DNA of 26,501 bases from Candidatus Omnitrophota bacterium (GCA_023473405.1 JAMCZD010000291.1:1-26501), one strand, 5' to 3'. Positions 15,775-23,957 are shown, numbered from the stretch's first letter. Program-made: numbers and translations. Notes: generated by a model not told the origin, from the letters alone.

Positions 15775-16524
15775 ATGAACATGGCACTGGACAAGGCCGC
15801 GAGTCTGCCGGTTGCGGGTGAAGATGCGCAGGAAGAGAAACGGCACCTGGTGGCCCGGCTTCTTTCGCATCTGGCCCATGAAATCCGGAATCCATTAAGC
15901 GCACTCGACGTACACGTGCAGCTTTTGGAGGAGGACCTTATGACCGGCGACACCGGTCTGAGACAGCGCGCCGCGGACCGATTTCAGATCATCCGCGCCG
16001 AGATTCGGCGCCTCGAAAACGTGGTTACCCGTTTCCTGCAATTGGCCGGTCCGTCGGTGCTCGAGGTCCTGCCGCAGTCGCTTAACGGCCTGGTGAATCA
16101 GACGTGCGATCTGCTCGAGGCAGATGCGCAGGAACGCGGGATCGACCTGCGAATGGAGCTGGCACCGGACTTGCCGCCGGTGGAAGGCGATTCCATCCTG
16201 TTAACCCAGGCCTTGATCAACCTGGTTATTAACGCCCTCCAGGCTTCCTCGGCCAATGGTCACGTCTGGGTTCGCACCCGAAAGATTGGGACGGACCAGG
16301 TCGCCGCCGAGATAACGGATGACGGTCAAGGGATTCAGCCTGAAGACCAGTTGAAAATCTTCGAGCCTTACTACACTACCAAGCCCGGAGGAAACGGCCT
16401 GGGCCTTTGGATCACCCAGCAGGTCGTTCGCGCCCACGGGGGAACCTTGCGGATCGACAGCGAACCGGGCCGGGGTTCGAGTTTCATCCTGACGTTGCCG
16501 GTGCAGCACCCGGTGACGGCCTGA
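15775..16524 (+). CDS. Soluble sensor histidine kinase (NtrB-like)
   Basis: A 249-residue kinase without transmembrane segments and without a recognisable sensor (PAS/GAF) domain. It consists almost only of the dimerisation/phosphoacceptor helix pair (H-box HLAHEIRNPLSALDVH, His35) and the ATPase domain: N-box NLVINAL (149-155), G1 DDGQGI (182-187), F-box FEPYYTTK and G2 GNGLGLW (207-212 region). It lies 63 bp upstream of an NtrC-type regulator, its likely partner. Signal input must come through the short N-terminus or a protein partner. Start: ATG 15775 or ATG 15781; neither has a good Shine-Dalgarno. Confidence 0.92.
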   Translation: MNMALDKAASLPVAGEDAQEEKRHLVARLLSHLAHEIRNPLSALDVHVQLLEEDLMTGDTGLRQRAADRFQIIRAEIRRLENVVTRFLQLAGPSVLEVLPQSLNGLVNQTCDLLEADAQERGIDLRMELAPDLPPVEGDSILLTQALINLVINALQASSANGHVWVRTRKIGTDQVAAEITDDGQGIQPEDQLKIFEPYYTTKPGGNGLGLWITQQVVRAHGGTLRIDSEPGRGSSFILTLPVQHPVTA

Positions 16525-16587
16525 CGCCGCGAATATGTCCCGGCACGGCCTCCCGCGCAACGGGCAGCGGCCGGGGAAAAACTGGCA

Positions 16588-17979
16588 ATGGACCAATCTA
16601 AAACTCATATCCTCGTGGCCGATGACGAGCCGAGCCTGTGCGCCGGAATCAAGGAGGCCTTGGAACGTGAAGGTTACCGGGTAACCACCGCCACCGATGG
16701 CCAGGCCGCCGCCGACCTGCTCGAGCAGGACAACTATAACCTGGTCATCGCCGATGTCCGGATGCCGGGCCGGACCGGGAGCGAGTTGCTGGCCCAGCTC
16801 AAGACAAAGAGCCCGGAGGCAGCCATGATCCTGATGACCGCCTACGGCACGGTAACGGCAGCGGTCGATGCCATGAAACAAGGAGCTTATGATTATTTTC
16901 CCAAGCCATTGGACCTGCGACGATTGCGGTCGACAGTCAAAAAAGCCCTCGAATACCAATCCGTGGTTGCGGAAAACAAGGACTTGCGCCAGCGGCTGCA
17001 GAAGCGCTCCGTTCCCAATCCACTGCTCGGTTCAAGCGCAGGCATCGCGGCCATCAGCCGCATCGTGAACGAGATCGCACCGAGCGATATCACCGTCCTG
17101 ATCACGGGAGAAAGCGGCACAGGTAAAGAACTGGTGGCCCACTCGATTCATCACAAGAGCCTGCGACGCGATCAACCGTTCGTCTCGGTCAATTGCGCCG
17201 CGTTGCCGGAACAATTGCTCGAAAGCGAATTATTCGGGCATGTCAAGGGAGCATTCACGGGCGCCTATACCACCCGCACTGGACGGTTTCAAATGGCCGA
17301 AGGCGGAACGCTTTTCTTGGATGAAGTGGCCGATATGCCGCCCAAGGGCCAGGGCGACCTCTTGCGCGTGATCGAGGAAGGGGTGTTTCAGATGGTCGGC
17401 CAGGATGACCTGACGCCGGCCAACGTCCGGATCATAACCGCGACCAACAAGAACCTCGAACAATGCGTCAAGGAAGGACGGTTCCGTGAAGACCTTTTTT
17501 ACCGGTTGAACGTGATGCCAATCGCACTGCCGCCATTGCGGGAGCGGCCGGAAGACATCCCCTTGCTGATGGCGGCATTTCTCCAGCATTACGTCAGCAA
17601 GCACAAACGACCGTCCTTGATGATCACGCCGGAGGCCCTTGGGATTTGCCAGCGCTATCGGTGGCCCGGCAATGTGCGCGAACTGCGCAACGTCGTCGAA
17701 CGTCTGGTGATCACCGTTCACCACCGCAAAATTCGCGTCGAGGATTTGCCCGAACCGTTGCGCCGCGCCGAGGCGGCGCAAAGCGAATTCGCGGTCAGGG
17801 CCGGTACATCTCTCCGGGAAGTCGAAATGCAGTTGATTCGCCAAACGCTCCTGCACGTATCCGCCAACCGCGAGGAGGCGGCGCGGAGTTTGGGCATCAG
17901 CCGGCGCGCCCTCCAGTATAAGCTTAAGAAATACGGCCTGCTGGGACCCTCGAAGGACACGGCAGAGCATGGCGCGTGA
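16588..17979 (+). CDS. NtrC-family sigma54-dependent response regulator
   Basis: Transcription activator that uses ATP to remodel sigma54-RNA polymerase after phosphorylation by the kinase upstream. Domains: receiver 1-120 with Asp11/Asp12, phosphoacceptor Asp56 (VIADVRMPG) and Lys106 (YFPKPLD); AAA+ 145-380 with Walker A GESGTGKE (174-181), the sigma54-contacting GAFTGA loop (221-226), Walker B TLFLDEV (241-247) and the RPEDIPLL/WPGNVREL blocks; Fis-type HTH about 413-452 ending ANREEAARSLGISRRALQYK. All key residues are present. The TGA stop lies inside the first unit of a heptamer repeat, so the last residues (after KKYGLLG) may come from the repeat junction. No sigma54 promoter was found in the window by eye, so its targets are unknown. 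Confidence 0.95.
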   Translation: MDQSKTHILVADDEPSLCAGIKEALEREGYRVTTATDGQAAADLLEQDNYNLVIADVRMPGRTGSELLAQLKTKSPEAAMILMTAYGTVTAAVDAMKQGAYDYFPKPLDLRRLRSTVKKALEYQSVVAENKDLRQRLQKRSVPNPLLGSSAGIAAISRIVNEIAPSDITVLITGESGTGKELVAHSIHHKSLRRDQPFVSVNCAALPEQLLESELFGHVKGAFTGAYTTRTGRFQMAEGGTLFLDEVADMPPKGQGDLLRVIEEGVFQMVGQDDLTPANVRIITATNKNLEQCVKEGRFREDLFYRLNVMPIALPPLRERPEDIPLLMAAFLQHYVSKHKRPSLMITPEALGICQRYRWPGNVRELRNVVERLVITVHHRKIRVEDLPEPLRRAEAAQSEFAVRAGTSLREVEMQLIRQTLLHVSANREEAARSLGISRRALQYKLKKYGLLGPSKDTAEHGA

Positions 17980-18134
17980 GGGCGTGGCGCGTGGAGCGTG
18001 GGGAGCGTGTCATTGTCCCTTTCGTTACCTTCCAATTCACACGCTCCGGGGCTTGGCAGCACAAGCCCCACCATACGCTCGCAATCTCTTACGATCCCCA
18101 CGCCCTAACGCTCCACGCTCCCCACGCTCCCCTC
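17969..18134. repeat. Heptamer-arm inverted element with inner perfect hairpin
   Basis: The left arm has units GCGTGAGG, GCGTGGC, GCGTGGA, GCGTGGGGA, GCGTGTC. The right arm is its complement. GGAGCGTGGGGAGCGTG (17993-18009) is a perfect 17-bp match to the reverse complement of 18114-18130. Inside lies a perfect 8-bp stem GGGGCTTG (18048-18055), loop GCAGCA, CAAGCCCC (18062-18069). The stop codon of the sigma54 activator (17977-17979) is part of the first unit. The layout resembles a MITE-like or REP-like element. Confidence 0.75.
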
Positions 18135-18252
18135 ATCGGCTACGAGCGAGTCGTTTGGCCGGTGCGCAACGATGGAAGCCAATAAAGCGCGGCACGAAGT
18201 ATGCTAACCAATTCATCGCTAAATCTGGCCGTGCGCCTCATAAAAACAATCG

Positions 18253-18349
18253 TTGACGGCTGATCATTTAATAGGCATAAGATGATTATCACTTAGGCAG
18301 CCCCGGATGAAATGCGGACATTGACATACTTTGAAAAACTTCGAATATG
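18253..18349 (+). promoter_or_regulatory. Two candidate promoters upstream of the EIIA-like gene
   Basis: TTGACG (18253-18258), 17 bp, CATAAG (18276-18281) is the better match overall. TTGACA (18321-18326), 17 bp, AATATG (18344-18349) has a perfect -35 but a weak -10. Both point to the PTS EIIA-like gene starting at 18410, which suggests it is expressed separately from the two-component genes. Called by eye only. Confidence 0.4.
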
Positions 18350-18409
18350 CCGGATAGATAGAACCGGCTTTCTCGGCCAGGCCGATCGCCCTGCGCCCTC
18401 GAGAGGCGG

Positions 18410-18901
18410 ATGCCGGGAAACGCCGGACATGACGAGCGCACATATACCATGACTCCGGGAGAATTTACCGAACCTAGACTCCTCACCCCCAGGTTGCTCA
18501 GCATCAACCAGATGGGCGCTATCAAGGAACTGACCAAGCGCCTTCATACGGCCGGCCGGATCGAGGACGCCCTCGCCTTTTTCCAGGCCGTGCTCGAACG
18601 CGAGTATATGCTGAACGCGGCTCCTGAAAAAGGTGTTGTCTTTCCGCATGCGCGGGGTTATGCGGTAAATTCGCTCTCGTTCGCCGTCGGCTTATCCGCC
18701 GAGGGCGTGCCTTGGGGAAATCAGAAGGGCGACCGGGCGCATGTGATTTTTTTGCTGGCCGTCCCGCTCTCCGAAGCGCAACGCTACCTCAACCTCCTTT
18801 CCCGCCTATCCCGTTTCGTGCAAGACGAATCCCAGTTGTCGGCCTTTCGCGAATGCACACAGCCGGAACAGATGTTGGCTGTGCTTGATTCGCTTCCCTA
18901 G
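18410..18901 (+). CDS. PTS EIIA (fructose/Ntr type) domain protein
   Basis: Stand-alone EIIA domain of the PTS_EIIA_2 family, 163 residues from ATG 18410 or 150 from ATG 18449. Active-site His80 lies in GVVFPHARGY, matching the family pattern of a His after Pro in a [IV]xxPH block. It is followed by LSFAVGLSAEGVPWG, then VIFLLAVPLSEAQRYLNLLSRL, the usual core and helix. AGAGG at 18402-18406 sits 3 nt before ATG 18410 and favours that start slightly, although the first 13 residues do not look conserved. No EIIB/EIIC lies nearby, so it probably has a regulatory phosphorelay role (EIIA-Ntr/PtsN-like) instead of sugar transport. It lies about 430 bp after a sigma54 activator, a meaningful neighbour because ptsN is often linked to sigma54 genes. 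Confidence 0.85.
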   Translation: MPGNAGHDERTYTMTPGEFTEPRLLTPRLLSINQMGAIKELTKRLHTAGRIEDALAFFQAVLEREYMLNAAPEKGVVFPHARGYAVNSLSFAVGLSAEGVPWGNQKGDRAHVIFLLAVPLSEAQRYLNLLSRLSRFVQDESQLSAFRECTQPEQMLAVLDSLP

Positions 18902-18916
18902 TGTGGTCTCCCATGC

Positions 18917-18954
18917 ATTTTCTCTCCCCCTGGCACAGCAAGGGGAGAGAAAAT
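18917..18954 (+). terminator. Perfect 13-bp stem-loop after the EIIA-like gene
   Basis: ATTTTCTCTCCCC (18917-18929), a 12-nt loop, then GGGGAGAGAAAAT (18942-18954). It starts 16 nt after the stop codon. The stem is strong but the 3' side ends in AAAAT with no T-tract, so it is not a textbook intrinsic terminator on the plus strand. On the minus strand the stem's own 5'-proximal TTTT would follow it, so it could act in that direction for the small gene at 19132-19305. It may also be a dispersed palindrome. Confidence 0.5.
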
Positions 18955-19053
18955 CAAAAGGGCTGCACCCAGCCCCTGGCCCTTCTCCCGAAAAGCGCAA
19001 TGCATGAATCGCGCGATCCGCGAGTACACAGAACGATGCCTCCCGCGCCTGCC

Positions 19054-19071
19054 GGGGCGCAAGCGCGCCCC
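19054..19071. other. GC-rich palindrome
   Basis: GGGGCGC, loop AAGC, GCGCCCC: a perfect 7-bp stem in the otherwise gene-free stretch 18902-19131 between convergent genes. No T-tract follows on either strand. Function is unknown. Confidence 0.4.
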
Positions 19072-19131
19072 CGTCGCGAGTCAATACAGCCTCTCCGCCC
19101 TTTCTTTACTGGCAACACCCGAAAAACCGGC

Positions 19132-19305
19132 TTAACGCTTGCGGCCTTTTCGCCCGGAACCCTTGGTGGCCACCCCGGGCGTCCCCGACGGCATGGCGGG
19201 AGGAGGAGGCGTTGGGGCAGTTGAAGGGGCGGCGGGTTTTTGCGGCTCCGGAGCCGGGCTTGCGCCCGGAACATTCGGGGTTGTCGATGTATTTAATTCA
19301 CTCAT
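19132..19305 (-). CDS. Small Pro/Ala-rich protein with basic C-terminus
   Basis: A 57-residue frame from ATG 19305. An acidic/polar N-terminus MSELNTSTTP is followed by a low-complexity Pro/Ala/Thr stretch (PAPEPQKPAAP, PTPPPPAMP) and a strongly basic end KGSGRKGRKR. There is no signal peptide, membrane segment or recognised domain. The basic tail could bind nucleic acid or ribosomes; this is a guess from composition. The frame extends to 19365, but the upstream residues look non-coding and the region is AT-richer. There is no clear Shine-Dalgarno. It could be a real small gene or a chance frame. Confidence 0.45.
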   Translation of the reverse strand: MSELNTSTTPNVPGASPAPEPQKPAAPSTAPTPPPPAMPSGTPGVATKGSGRKGRKR

Positions 19306-19794
19306 ATTTACGTTACAGTTACGTGATTTTTCGGGTCGGTCATTTCCCAACCCGAGACAACACACTGCAAGGTATGTGCCATCGCCGGGAGCAATATTCG
19401 TAAGTGGTTTATAACAAGCATGTTACACGTATATACCCAAAAACATCCCGGTCCGGCCCCCGTTTCAGAACCGGGTCGAGCGCAAATTTTGCACGAAACC
19501 AGGACTCTCACGTGCAACCTCAGATGCCGGCCAAAAGACTTCATCAATCCCATCGGTATCTCGAATTCTGTCCTTGACTTCGTCCATCACCGTGTCGCCT
19601 GTTTTCCCGGCGAGTTTGAACTCGCTCGTTGAGTGTCGCCCAGGACACACGCCTCGATCGCGTCTCGCGCCAGGACAGAATCGCACTTGACAAAGTGTGC
19701 TCTATCCCAAGGTCTGGGGAGTAAAGAGGCTGTCGAGGTTTCGAGCCTGATGATTGCGCCTTTGGTTGAAAGCGGCTAAAGTGCGGCGTTATTT
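19306..19794. other. Intergenic region, no gene recognised
   Basis: About 490 bp between divergent genes. The first 120 bp are noticeably AT-richer than the surroundings. Small palindromes are present: CGAGTTTGAACTCG at 19611-19624 and CACTT/AAGTG around a TTGACA at about 19684-19697. The TTGACA (19687-19692) could be a -35 box for rnhC but lacks a good -10 at 17 bp. No open frame resembles a known protein. Confidence 0.5.
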
Positions 19795-20754
19795 GTGAAA
19801 CCACTGACTTGTTACACCATCACTTTGGCCGAACCTCAAGCCGCCGCCTTGCGGGATTACCTGCGGGCCAATCACTATGAATTTCGCGACGTGCCCCATG
19901 CAAAGTTCGGGGCGGCGCGCGACAAATTGAACCTAACCCTTTATGAAAGCGGCAAGTTGGTCGTGCAAGGCAAGGGCACGCAGGAATTCGTCGAGTTCGT
20001 GCTCGAACCGGAGATATTGAAGGAGGCGCGGCTGGGTTACGAAGCGGTGTTGAATCCGGACCTTCTTGTGCCGCGTATGGGCGTGGACGAGAGCGGCAAG
20101 GGCGATTTCTTTGGACCGCTCTGCATCGCTGGGGTTTACGTCAATGAAACAGTCGTCAACGCCTGGGCCAACGCCGGCATCCGGGATTCGAAGTCCATAT
20201 CGAGTGACAAGAAGATCGCGGACCTGGCCAAGCAGATTCGGGAGACACCGGGATGCGTCGTAACGGCGGTTCTGATTGGGAACGAGGCATACAACCGGCT
20301 TTATGCCAAGATGGGCAGCGTCAACTCCATCCTCGCGTGGGGCCATGCCCGCGCCATTGAAAACCTGATGGGCCAAAAACACCGGATGATCCCTCCGCCC
20401 GTTCGCGCGATCAGTGACCAGTTCGCATCCGCAAAGTCGGTGGTCGCCAAGGCATTGATGCCGCTCGGCCGGCAGATCGAACTGGTCCAGCGCCATCGCG
20501 CCGAGGCGGACCTGTCCGTGGCGGCGGCCTCGATCCTGGCGCGCCACGAGTTTGTCAGCCGCCTGAACCACTTGGAAAAGCAGTTCGGCATCGACCTGCC
20601 CAAGGGCGCCTCGGCAACGGTGGATGCCGCCGCCAAGGCATTCGTGGCCAAACACGGCGCGGACAAATTGCCACTCGTTGCCAAGATGCATTTTCGGACC
20701 GCTTATCGTGCCCGGGGCCTGCCCGAACCGCCCCGAATCGAATGGCGGCCATGA
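19795..20754 (+). CDS. rnhC: Ribonuclease HIII
   Basis: Endonuclease that cuts the RNA strand of RNA/DNA hybrids. The start codon is GTG at 19795; no ATG lies near the family N-terminus. The N-terminal 80 residues form the TBP-like substrate-binding domain of RNase HIII (FRDVPHAKFGA, LVVQGKGTQEFVEFVLEPEIL), which separates it from RNase HII. The catalytic domain begins GVDESGKGDFFGPLC (96-110, Asp98/Glu99), followed by GIRDSKSIS (Asp131), ISDQFAS and RAEADLSVAAASILARHEF. The 319-residue length is normal. No clear Shine-Dalgarno. The following nucleoside hydrolase starts 83 bp downstream. Confidence 0.94.
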   Translation: MKPLTCYTITLAEPQAAALRDYLRANHYEFRDVPHAKFGAARDKLNLTLYESGKLVVQGKGTQEFVEFVLEPEILKEARLGYEAVLNPDLLVPRMGVDESGKGDFFGPLCIAGVYVNETVVNAWANAGIRDSKSISSDKKIADLAKQIRETPGCVVTAVLIGNEAYNRLYAKMGSVNSILAWGHARAIENLMGQKHRMIPPPVRAISDQFASAKSVVAKALMPLGRQIELVQRHRAEADLSVAAASILARHEFVSRLNHLEKQFGIDLPKGASATVDAAAKAFVAKHGADKLPLVAKMHFRTAYRARGLPEPPRIEWRP

Positions 20755-20837
20755 GGTTCGTGTGTTTTGAGTCTTGACTGCGGCCTCCAGGCAAAAATGT
20801 CCTTTCAAATCAGGCCCGGGCATGATTCTTATGGGTC

Positions 20838-21803
20838 ATGAAAAGACCGCTGTTGCATGGCCTTCGCATCCTGCTGGCCTTACTGGCCGTGGCCATCACC
20901 GGCGCCATCGCCGGCCAATCCGCCGAGCTCAGCAAGATGAAAATCATATTCGACACCGATATCGGCGGTGACATCGACGACGCCTGGGCCCTGGGGTTCA
21001 TCATCTCTCACCCCGAGTTCGAGCCACTTGGAATCACCATCACCGACGGCAATACCCCCGCCCGCGCCAGGATCGCCTGCAAATTGCTTCACGTGACCGG
21101 GCATGACAACATCCCGGTAGCCGTGGGACGCAAAACCAATAATGACGAGGCTTATCAATTCTCCTGGGCCGAAGACTTCCAGGCAAAGCAACCGATCACC
21201 CAGCCGGCCGCGGAGTTCATCGTCGAAACGGTCAAACGGTATCCTGGGCAGGTAACCTTGATCGCCACCGGGCCGCTCCAAAACGTGGCTGACGCACTTC
21301 GCCTGAATCCGCGCCTGGGCGATCAGTTGAAACGCGTGGTCCTGATGAGTGGCTGCGTGTATGGCCGCGCCAACAACCAGCCGGCGATCGCCGAATGGAA
21401 CGTCGTCTCCTCAACCAAGGACGCCCAGGTCGTCTACGGCGCGGGATTGCCCCTGACGATTGTGCCGCTGGACTCGACCACGCACGTACTGCTGCGCGAG
21501 GACGAACGCGATCAGGTTCGGAATCATGCATCGCCCCTGACGCATTCCCTGGAGTGCCTCTATCGTTTGTGGCTCGATAGCCCCGGGAGCCGCATGACCT
21601 TGCACGATCAATTGGCAGTAGCCGAAACGGCCAGTCCGGGCACGTTTTTCGGCAAGAAGGTGACCGTGCCCCTGGTGGTCGACGATCAAGGCTTCACCCG
21701 CATCGACCCCCAACTTGGCAAACCAACCGTCGTCTGTCTCGAACCAAAGCGGGACGCCTTCATGGAATATTACATCGGGCAATTGACCGCCCAGCCCCGG
21801 TAA
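20838..21803 (+). CDS. Exported nucleoside hydrolase (IUNH family)
   Basis: Predicted to hydrolyse the N-glycosidic bond of ribonucleosides. The mature domain carries the calcium-binding DTDIGGDIDDA motif (39-49), a variant of the usual DTDxGxDDA with an extra Gly/Ile pair. Later blocks are VTLIATGPLQNVADAL, VVLMSGCV, AEWNVVSSTKDAQVV (the family's substrate-binding N/E region) and a C-terminal HDQLAVA providing the last metal Asp. An N-terminal hydrophobic segment (LLHGLRILLALLAVAITGAIA, residues 5-25, cleavage near 26) predicts export. The family is usually cytoplasmic, but exported copies are common in Planctomycetes/Verrucomicrobiota, where they may salvage extracellular nucleosides. Substrate preference cannot be read from sequence. 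Confidence 0.88.
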   Translation: MKRPLLHGLRILLALLAVAITGAIAGQSAELSKMKIIFDTDIGGDIDDAWALGFIISHPEFEPLGITITDGNTPARARIACKLLHVTGHDNIPVAVGRKTNNDEAYQFSWAEDFQAKQPITQPAAEFIVETVKRYPGQVTLIATGPLQNVADALRLNPRLGDQLKRVVLMSGCVYGRANNQPAIAEWNVVSSTKDAQVVYGAGLPLTIVPLDSTTHVLLREDERDQVRNHASPLTHSLECLYRLWLDSPGSRMTLHDQLAVAETASPGTFFGKKVTVPLVVDDQGFTRIDPQLGKPTVVCLEPKRDAFMEYYIGQLTAQPR

Positions 21804-21955
21804 CTCCTTGCGAGAGAACGCATCGGACCGCGGATGCCCTTATCCGCCCATGTCCCATCTCATCAGGTCGCGCGGTTTTTTGCGCGTTGTAGCAGCCCAT
21901 TCATCACGCGCGGTTGAATGCATCCGCGCTTCTTTGTTCGGAGAGGGCGAATCAC

Positions 21956-22000
21956 CCTGATTTTGGGGTATTTACCCGATGCATAGCATCACGGTAATCT
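21956..22000 (+). promoter_or_regulatory. Shared upstream element copy 1 (18-mer plus TAATCT)
   Basis: CCTGATTTTGGGGTATTT (21956-21973), ATGC (21979-21982), TAATCT (21995-22000), 67 nt before the start of the secreted propeller gene. In this copy the 18-mer extends into a perfect dyad GGGTA-TT-TACCC (21966-21977). The same 18-mer, ATGC and TAATCT occur with identical spacing on the minus strand upstream of the DUF2157 gene. Likely a promoter with an activator or alternative-sigma site. Confidence 0.6.
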
Positions 22001-22067
22001 AATCCTTGTAAACCACGTGTGGATGAGGGCACCGCGCCCCTGTCACAGTCTAAAAATGGAGGTACAA

Positions 22068-23108
22068 ATGCATTCAAATGTGTGTCCGTTTAACCGAATA
22101 ATCAACGGCCTTCTCCTTTGTCTTGCCGCAAGCGCCGGAACCGTTTCAAGCCAGGACTTGTCCAATCAGGTCGGCATCTGGTGGCGTCACCGAACCAGCG
22201 GCAAAAACGCCCTCTGGATCATCCAGGATAATACCTTGGTGCATTCGGCTGACATCGCCCCCGAAAGCAATGCAAACTGGCGCGTTGTCGCTGCGGCAGA
22301 CTTCAATCGAGACGGCTGCGCCGACCTGCTCTGGCATCACCCGACAACCGGCAACCTGGCGGTTTGGTTCATGCAAGGCAGCGTTTGCACCGCTTGGGAC
22401 TCAATCCAATTCGAAGCCGCGCCCGATTGGGAATTGCTCGGCACCGGCGACTTCAACGCCGACCATCAAACCGACCTGCTGTGGCGCCGCGGCCTCTCCG
22501 GCAACCACGCCATATGGTTCATGAAAAATCTAAACCTCATCGGTTCCACTAACTTGATTTCCGAGCCCGACCCCGATTGGCAGGTGGCCGGCACCGGCGA
22601 CTTCAACCTAGACGGCCAAACGGACATCGTTTGGCGCCATGCCCAAACCGGGCAGAACCGGGTATGGTTCATGAGCGGCGCCAGTTGTGTCGCCACCGGC
22701 GAACTAGCCGCCCTTCCCGAGGTGAATTGTCAGTTAAGCGGTATCGCAGATTTTAACGACGATCGCAAACCGGACTTGCTTTGGCGGAACTTGTTGACTG
22801 GGGAAAATTTCGTCTGGTTCCAGGACGGCTTGGTGACGGTGGGCTTGACGTCGATTCCCGGCGTGCCCAGTTCGGAATGGGAAATCGTTGCCGTTGCCAA
22901 CCTCAAGCCCGATCCAGAACCAGACAACGATTCAAACAACGCGGCAGACGCCGGGCAAACGAATCCGCCGATCGCCCCCAGCCAAAGCCGGGGTGAAGGT
23001 GCCCTCGCCGGCAATCTCATTGCCTCGTCTTCCTCTCCGGAATCGCAGCCAGCCGAGAGCCTGCAAGTCACGAGACCCCATCTTGAAGTCTATACTCCTT
23101 TGCACTGA
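22068..23108 (+). CDS. Secreted FG-GAP/VCBS-like repeat protein, predicted five-bladed propeller
   Basis: Exported 346-residue protein of unknown role. The start is fixed by a strong Shine-Dalgarno GGAGG (22058-22062), five nt before ATG 22068. The signal peptide is residues 1-29. Four full repeats have an exact 50-residue period: ADFN/GDFN at about 77, 127, 177 and 227, each followed by a D-x-D-like acidic loop, DLLW/DIVW, then TG/SG and a VWF/IWF strand (Trp100, 150, 200, 250). An N-terminal half repeat (VGIWWRHRTSGKNALW) and a C-terminal half (SEWEIVAVANL, about 269-279) complement each other, so the ring would close as five blades. The C-terminal 65 residues are low-complexity and polar. 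The acidic DFNxDGxxD loops are typical calcium-binding FG-GAP motifs. A carbohydrate or protein-binding role is inferred. Confidence 0.8.
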   Translation: MHSNVCPFNRIINGLLLCLAASAGTVSSQDLSNQVGIWWRHRTSGKNALWIIQDNTLVHSADIAPESNANWRVVAAADFNRDGCADLLWHHPTTGNLAVWFMQGSVCTAWDSIQFEAAPDWELLGTGDFNADHQTDLLWRRGLSGNHAIWFMKNLNLIGSTNLISEPDPDWQVAGTGDFNLDGQTDIVWRHAQTGQNRVWFMSGASCVATGELAALPEVNCQLSGIADFNDDRKPDLLWRNLLTGENFVWFQDGLVTVGLTSIPGVPSSEWEIVAVANLKPDPEPDNDSNNAADAGQTNPPIAPSQSRGEGALAGNLIASSSSPESQPAESLQVTRPHLEVYTPLH

Positions 23109-23138
23109 GGCCCACGGGGCCAGTAACATTCCCTTTGT

Positions 23139-23951
23139 ATGAACGAACTAATTGAAAGGTTTGCCGGACGGCTGGAAGAAATCCGGCAGAGGCGCCCGGT
23201 AGTGCATAATATTACCAATTTCGTGGTGATGAATTTCACCGCCAACGCCTTGCTCGCCTTGGGCGCTTCACCGGTCATGGCTCATGCCCCTGAAGAAGTG
23301 GAAGAAATGGCGGCCTTGGCCCAGGCGGTTGTTCTCAATATCGGAACACTATCCACACCTTGGATCGGTTCCATGTTTCTTGCCGCTCGAGCCGCCTCGG
23401 CTCACTCGATCCCAATCGTGTTGGACCCGGTCGGCGCCGGGGCCACTCGATTCCGAACCGAAACCGCCCGCCGCATGCTGCAGCAGCTTCGCCCGGCCAT
23501 CGTTCGCGCCAACGCCTCTGAAATCCTCGCCCTCGCCGGCGAACCCACTCATACCCGTGGAGTGGATTCCGCGGATACAGTCGCCGCGGCTCGGTCCGCC
23601 GCTCTCGAACTGGCTCGCCGAAACCATGTGGTAGTCTCCTTGACCGGCATCGAGGATTACGTCACAGACGGCGCCCGAACCGCTGCGATTGCCAACGGCC
23701 ACCCCCTCATGGGCCGCGTCACCGGCACCGGATGCGTGGCCACCGCGTTGACCGGGGCCTTTTGCGCGGTTGAGCCCGATCCTTGGCTGGCCGCATGCGG
23801 CGCCTTGATCGTGATTGGAATAGCCGGTGAACTCGCCGCGCGAACGCATCGACGGCCCGGTTCGTTCCAAACGGGCATCCTCGATGCCCTCGATGAAATC
23901 GACCGGGCCATACTCCAAACCAACGCGCGATTGACGACAGCGTTGCCTTAG
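23139..23951 (+). CDS. thiM: Hydroxyethylthiazole kinase
   Basis: Phosphorylates 4-methyl-5-(2-hydroxyethyl)thiazole with ATP in thiamin salvage. The 270-residue protein is of normal length and shows VHNITNFVVMNFTANALLA (22-40), GASPVMAHAPEEV (42-54), NIGTL (67-71), VLDPVGAGATRFR (94-106), IVRANASEIL (121-130) and VTGTGC with catalytic Cys199. The gene stands alone, with no thiD or thiE beside it. The 30-bp spacer after the propeller gene leaves no room for a TPP riboswitch, so it is either co-transcribed with that gene or has an internal promoter. Its stop lies 6 bp from the stop of the convergent GDYXXLXY gene. Confidence 0.94.
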   Translation: MNELIERFAGRLEEIRQRRPVVHNITNFVVMNFTANALLALGASPVMAHAPEEVEEMAALAQAVVLNIGTLSTPWIGSMFLAARAASAHSIPIVLDPVGAGATRFRTETARRMLQQLRPAIVRANASEILALAGEPTHTRGVDSADTVAAARSAALELARRNHVVVSLTGIEDYVTDGARTAAIANGHPLMGRVTGTGCVATALTGAFCAVEPDPWLAACGALIVIGIAGELAARTHRRPGSFQTGILDALDEIDRAILQTNARLTTALP

Positions 23952-23957
23952 TCAGAA

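Noticed and set aside
16525..18448. Sigma54 (-24/-12) promoter near the NtrC-type regulator or EIIA gene
   Set aside because: No TGGCAC-N5-TTGC-like sequence with correct spacing was found by eye; the EIIA upstream region fits sigma70-like boxes better.
19321..19360. GTGATTTTTCGGGT as a third copy of the shared promoter element
   Set aside because: Only about 11 positions match with gaps, the downstream TAATCT is missing, and it is oriented away from the nearby small gene.
23109..23138. TPP riboswitch before thiM
   Set aside because: Only 30 bp separate thiM from the previous gene; no THI-box sequence is present.
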